Shown here: positions 56,601 to 64,000 of the stretch, piece by piece | How the letters are laid out: each line of letters begins with the position of its first letter | Position numbering within the stretch: position 1 is the first letter of the stretch | NCBI RefSeq assembly: GCF_900090045.1 | Contig: NC_041787.1 | Coordinates: 1,012,001 to 1,076,000 of the forward strand | Origin: Plasmodium malariae | Taxonomy: Eukaryota > Apicomplexa > Aconoidasida > Haemosporida > Plasmodiidae | Reading direction: 5' to 3' | Length of the DNA stretch: 64,000 nt | Notes under the pieces: generated by a model | Told to the model about the DNA's origin: nothing | The model's database searches: none | Seen by the model: the letters and a program-made list of their open reading frames with translations, nothing else | Program-made: the position numbers and the translations under genes

Positions 56601-59600
56601 CTGCACTGAAAAATATAAATGATTCTACCCCCAAAAGTAATATACCAACACTAGATTCTAGAAATAACAATGTCATAGAAATAGGAGCTCATACAAATGC
56701 ATATATGAGTTCCTGCAACAACTGCAGCAATAGTGAAGGTAAAATAAGCAAGTTAATGGATAATCTGAACAATGATTACAAGAGTTTGCTGCATCTTGCT
56801 GATATAAATATAAGCAGTATGAACAATGTAAGCAGCATGAACAATGTAAGCAGCATGAACAATGTAAGCAGCATGAACAATGTAAGCAGTATGAACAGTG
56901 TAAGCGGCATGAACAATGTAAGCAGTATGAACAATGTAAGCAGTATGAACAATGTAAGCAGCATGAACAATGTAAGCAGTATGAACAATGTAAGCAGCAT
57001 GAACAATGTAAGCAGCATGAATACTATGGGCGGGGTGAACAGCTACAGCAAAAGTAGCATCATGTACAACACAAATGTGAAAGATATATATACGCCAAAA
57101 TTAATTAACAAAAAAGAGGCCCTTGTAATAAACTCGTCTGACTTGTGGGCTCATCAGAATAAGTACAGAAAGGAAAATAATGAAAAACAAAAAATGAAAA
57201 AAATAAAAAGTGCCAAAGAAATAGATATGAATGAAAAAAAAGAAGACAACAACAATAATTATAACAACAATAATTATAACAACAATAATTATAACAACAA
57301 TAATTATAACAACAATAATTATAACAACAATAATTATAACAACAATAATTATAACAACAATAATTATAACAACAGTAATTATAACAACAATAATTATAAC
57401 AACAGTAATTATAACAACAATAATTATAACAACAGTAATTATAACAACAATAATTATAACAATAATAATTATAACAATAATAATTATAACAATAATAATT
57501 ATAACAATAATAATTATAACAACAATAATTATAACAACAATAATTATAACAACAATGATTATAGAAAGAATAATAGTTATAGTAATAATAATAATATTAC
57601 TTATAAACACAATGCACCTCAGCAGAAGCCGCAGAACAACTATAGCGACAGTTTTTGTATGAATACTCATATGAACGAATGTTATGACGGGGTCAGGAAA
57701 AAAAATGGGACTGAAGAGGAGCACGTGGGGGAGGGAGGAGGAAGTATTAAAAGTGTGGAAAGTGGACAGAGCGGAAAGAGGGGGAAGTCTTGTTATTCCA
57801 TGAATACCGTTCATGCAAGTGATAATACCGCTTACATTTTTCCGAATGATGCAAACGAACACAGAAGGGACGGTAAAAAGGATGGCAGAGAGAAGAACGA
57901 AAAGGGGGAAGAAATGGAGGACGGGAAGGAGGAAGATGATGAAGGGGAGGAAGAACAAGAGCATGATGATGATGAAGATATAATTAGGCTGAAAGAAACA
58001 GATGCAAGGAGACTGGGTATAAGATCCCCATGGAGAATGGTTAGGTCACGATATTATGTTACATCAGCATCTCATATGATCTCGTTGTTAAATATATTAA
58101 TACATGCAAAAAATGCTGATAATTCAATTAGTCAAAATATTATTGACAATGATTCATTAAAAAGCATAGGGGATGTTACAGATTTACATTATTTATCACA
58201 TTTAGTTTTTAGAGTATGGGAAAGAAAACAATTAAAAAGAAATGACCATAACAGATTTCGTATAGAAATATTATTCAGTTCTGGTGCAAAGGATGGCTTT
58301 GGTCAGAATTATGAACTTTTAGAAAAAGATGCAAAGGCACAACAACAAAAATATGAGAGACACATAAACAAATATTTTGATGATAAAGATAAAAAAGGGC
58401 ATATCGAGAAAAATGATCCATATGGGATTAATGTCAATCGGAATGGCGATCCCCTAAGTGCTATAATTACATCATCTGGGGAAGATAAGCCCAAGGTGGA
58501 GAAAGAAAGAGGGAAGGGCGAAAATTTGGGGGATGATAAGAAAGGGCATATATCAAGTAACTGCGCAAGTGGCAGCAGTAATGGGGGCGGTATTGGAGGT
58601 GGTAATAATGTAAGCAGTAGTGGCTGCAATGGAGGTGGCGCAAACCACGGGAGTGAGGAGCGGACGGCGAAGGCAAGCATAGAAGAGAAGAAGAACTGCC
58701 TCAACCGTAGCAATAATAACATAGGAGATGATCCGAATAATGAATCGTATAATTCCCATTCTAATTCATCAATAAATATGAAAGAGGATAAAATAAAGAG
58801 AATGAATGTAAGTAGTAGTTTTAAGTTTTCAAAAAGTGTAGTAGATAAACCAGTCAGTTCGAATAGAAGAGGATCTAATTATTTAAATTTCGATATGATG
58901 AATATGGCAGAGAAAAAAAAAAGTAGTGTGTATACCTTCTCTAATCATTCTGTAAATGATAATAATGTATTATGTTCATTCAATATTTTTAATAAAAGTG
59001 AAAATGAGGAAAAATTCGAAAGCTCTTATTATAGAAGAGAAATGTCATACGAGTTTGGGAGCATACATAAAAAGATGAGTTTAAGTAATAACAATTTAAA
59101 TAGAGAAGGAAGTTATATGGTTAGGTCTATTAGCTCTAATTTAAGAAAAAAAAACAAACAAAAAGATAATTTAAAAATGGATTATGAAAAAAAAGAAAAA
59201 GAAGATATTACTAAGGAAAATTTATTAACATATGAAAATGAATGCATAAGTATTTGCTCGCAAGAATTAAACCGTAAATCACATAGAAGTTTTTCATGTC
59301 AAAGTGATAGATCTTTTTATGTAAATAAAAAAGATGGAGAATTATTAAGTGATGATACAAAAGGAAAAACTAATATAAAAAATAGAAATAATTTACAAGA
59401 AAATGAAAAAATAAAAAATAAATTTGAAAAAAATTATCTACAGAGTAACAATAGTGAAGAAAATAAAAAAGTTAATGTATTTTCTCATGTCTTTCAACAT
59501 TTTAATGAAAATAAAAAAAATTCCACGTCTAATTTAAAGTTCTTTTATAAAACATACATGCCAGATTATGAAAAAATTATTGAAAATGACAAAAAAGCAG

Positions 59601-59776
59601 AGACTTTTGATGTACCCCCTTATTGTGAATTAGCCCCCTTAATAGTTCTGACAAAGAATTGCCAACTGTCCACTTTTGAAAATATCTTAACTCAAATTTT
59701 AAATAAATACTCAAAAAGTAGTAAAAATAAGGATAAGGGGAAGCTTGACAGGGACGCCAGGAATGGTCATAAATGA
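52343..59776 (+). CDS. Diphosphoinositol pentakisphosphate kinase/phosphatase (PPIP5K/VIP1 family)
   Basis: Bifunctional inositol pyrophosphate enzyme: an N-terminal ATP-grasp kinase makes 1-InsP7/InsP8, and a C-terminal histidine-acid-phosphatase domain removes the product. The 2477-residue single exon has the kinase at about 28-350: YYPKNTGGGCKKLFRKIKDRSS, YIYEEFLSTFGTDIKVYTVG, HAEARKSPALDGKV, AFKQTVCGFDILR and DVNGWSFVKG with metal ligands Asp308 and Asn310. The phosphatase starts with MRHGDRKPKQKMK (His389), continues after a roughly 425-residue insert at FTGINRKVQLKP, LVVAKWGGELTRMGRRQSENLG, LRLHSTFRHDFKIFTSDEGR and IPDIVDNVRFDLIHH, and after a second insert of about 700 residues finishes with RSRYYVTSASHMISLLNIL and FRIEILFSSGAKDG. 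Inserts contain three repeat blocks. In older databases such genes are often called acid phosphatase. The start gives the expected N-terminal strand FNLGVCAMESK. Confidence 0.93.
54040..54318 (+). repeat. 42-bp coding repeat in PPIP5K insert 1
   Basis: Six to seven copies of a 14-residue unit (NCAIASTSVTSAGV type, with NCDIASTSVTSAAA variants). Ser/Thr/Ala-rich with one Cys per unit. It sits in the insert that splits the phosphatase domain after RHGDR. Four to five units are almost identical at the DNA level. Confidence 0.92.
56811..57022 (+). repeat. 18-bp coding repeat (SSMNNV) in PPIP5K insert 2
   Basis: About twelve units of Ser-Ser-Met-Asn-Asn-Val with Gly and Ser variants, encoded by AGCAGYATGAACAATGTA. 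Confidence 0.93.
57247..57557 (+). repeat. 15-bp coding repeat (NNNNY) in PPIP5K insert 2
   Basis: Twenty or more units AACAACAATAATTAT encoding Asn-Asn-Asn-Asn-Tyr, with three Ser variants in alternate positions that reveal a recent 30-bp duplication step. The minus strand is open as an Ile/Val repeat, which is a shadow. Confidence 0.95.
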
Positions 59777-60592
59777 GCAGGAAGAGCAATGTTAATTGAA
59801 TGTCTCTTTATGTACACACGTATATTTATAGTTAATACACACACGGATGTTCATGCAGATTTTACGGGGTCATAATTTCTCATTTAATTGTGAAACAACA
59901 AAAATTGTCTTAAAAAATGTTTCATAAATTGCTTTTAAAAATAACGTTTTGATTATTTTATTTTTTTATTATTTTATTTTTTTATTATTTTATTTTTTTA
60001 TTATTTTATTATTTTATTTTTTTTTATCTCAAAACAATGAAAAAACAAGTAAATAATTTTACATTAACGTGGAAATAAAAACGCGGTTTATGTGCATAAA
60101 CAAGCTAACGAATTATTGGTGTATGTTTAACAAAATGCGCCTTAATAAAGTTAAAATTGGCGTAATACGTGCATATATACATAATGCATATACGTACACA
60201 TACATACGTACACATATTTTCTTAATTCATTCTTATCACTTCATCATTTTTCAAGTGTATAAGATTTAATTTTTATTTTATTTTATTTTATTTTATTTCT
60301 GTTTTTTTTTTTTTTTTTTTTCACCTTTTAACATTTATTTTCCCTAGTTTGCAGAGTATTTTCCCGCATGTAAAACATAAATACTAAAACAAGGGATAGA
60401 AAAAAAGAAAAAAAAAATTCATAAATAAAGTATATCATTAGTCATATGTCATAAATATAATAAAATAAATTGTAAATATAATAAGTCGCAACTAAAGTGA
60501 GTTATAAATAAGTTATCATCATAAAACTATTCTCAGCCCTTACATTCAAAAAAAAAAAAAAAAAATCGTTAAAATCTGCACCCATGGTAGTA
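59777..60592. other. Convergent intergenic region PPIP5K / plasmepsin IX
   Basis: 3' flanks of two convergent genes. TTATTTTATTTTTT words lie at 59955-60035, TTTTATT words at 60270-60297, a T run at 60303-60321 and an A run at 60549-60565. No gene was seen. Confidence 0.7.
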
Positions 60593-63866
<3,274 letters not shown>

Positions 63867-63945
63867 CTATGGATGGAAAAAAAATGCTTACGCGCAAATA
63901 TCATTGGATGTGTATGTATTTATACGCACGTATATGTCTACACAC

Positions 63946-64000
<55 letters not shown>
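63867..64000. other. Plasmepsin IX intron 1 (partial), with (TA)n at window end
   Basis: Follows the splice acceptor of the prosegment exon. It contains ACGCACGTATATG/CATACATATA words and a (TA)n run from about 63958 to the end of the window. Inferred to be intronic because plasmepsin IX still needs a signal-peptide exon. Confidence 0.6.

Noticed and set aside
57101..57964. 287-codon minus-strand open frame of Ile/Val repeats
   Set aside because: Exact antisense of the NNNNY array inside PPIP5K; no independent motif.

Overview
This is AT-rich nuclear DNA from a malaria parasite (genus Plasmodium). The evidence is long poly-A/poly-T tracts, (TA)n and TACATA microsatellites, Asn/Lys-rich low-complexity inserts inside conserved enzymes, short phase-0 introns ending in poly-pyrimidine-AG, and a set of lineage-specific genes: plasmepsin IX, merozoite surface-related antigen SRA, alveolins, and a nuclear COX2B. 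From memory, the gene order matches a block of P. falciparum chromosome 14 running from plasmepsin IX to ribosomal protein L14. The species cannot be fixed from sequence alone. The base composition and repeats would fit an AT-rich primate parasite of the malariae/ovale type.

Layout. 1-3991: repeat-rich intergenic DNA. 3992-5168 (-): ribosomal protein eL14, three exons. 6942-8339 (-): mitochondrial succinyl-CoA ligase beta. 11669-13906 (+): MAP kinase 1. 17209-20482 (+): SRA, a GPI-anchored merozoite antigen in two exons. 20688-23441 (-): LSG1, the circularly permuted ribosome-export GTPase, two exons. 25489-26724 (-): alveolin A. 29715-30968 (+): mitochondrial bL17, two exons. 32412-32930 (+): COX2B, the CuA half of split cytochrome oxidase subunit 2. 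34180-35058 (-): alveolin B. 37469-39145 (-): glutamate dehydrogenase with an organellar leader. 41130-44057 (-): APE2-type abasic-site endonuclease. 45151-46470 (-): a divergent ARPC2-like Arp2/3 subunit. 47345-50146 (-): ATG5. 52343-59776 (+): giant PPIP5K/VIP1. 60593-63866 (-): plasmepsin IX, seven exons in the window with the first exon beyond the right edge.

Themes. Several genes serve the mitochondrion or apicoplast (succinyl-CoA ligase, bL17m, COX2B, probably GDH, and ATG5, which in apicomplexans acts in ATG8 conjugation at the apicoplast). Another set serves invasive stages (SRA, plasmepsin IX, two alveolins). The least conventional genes are the ARPC2-like subunit, an ATG5 whose ATG12-acceptor lysine position is still a lysine, and an APE2 whose possible PIP-like tail may be separated from the catalytic domain by a stop-free, frame-preserving intron.

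Roughly half of the window is non-coding. It holds many private short tandem repeats, each array with its own unit. Several units have lengths not divisible by 3 and contain no stop, so they create long false reading frames. The most unusual are an 8-bp array open in all six frames (24345-24557), an 8-bp GC-rich array with G-quadruplex potential (36119-36240), and a 26-bp array carrying a 14-bp palindrome in most units next to COX2B. No tRNA, rRNA, CRISPR or transposon was recognised.
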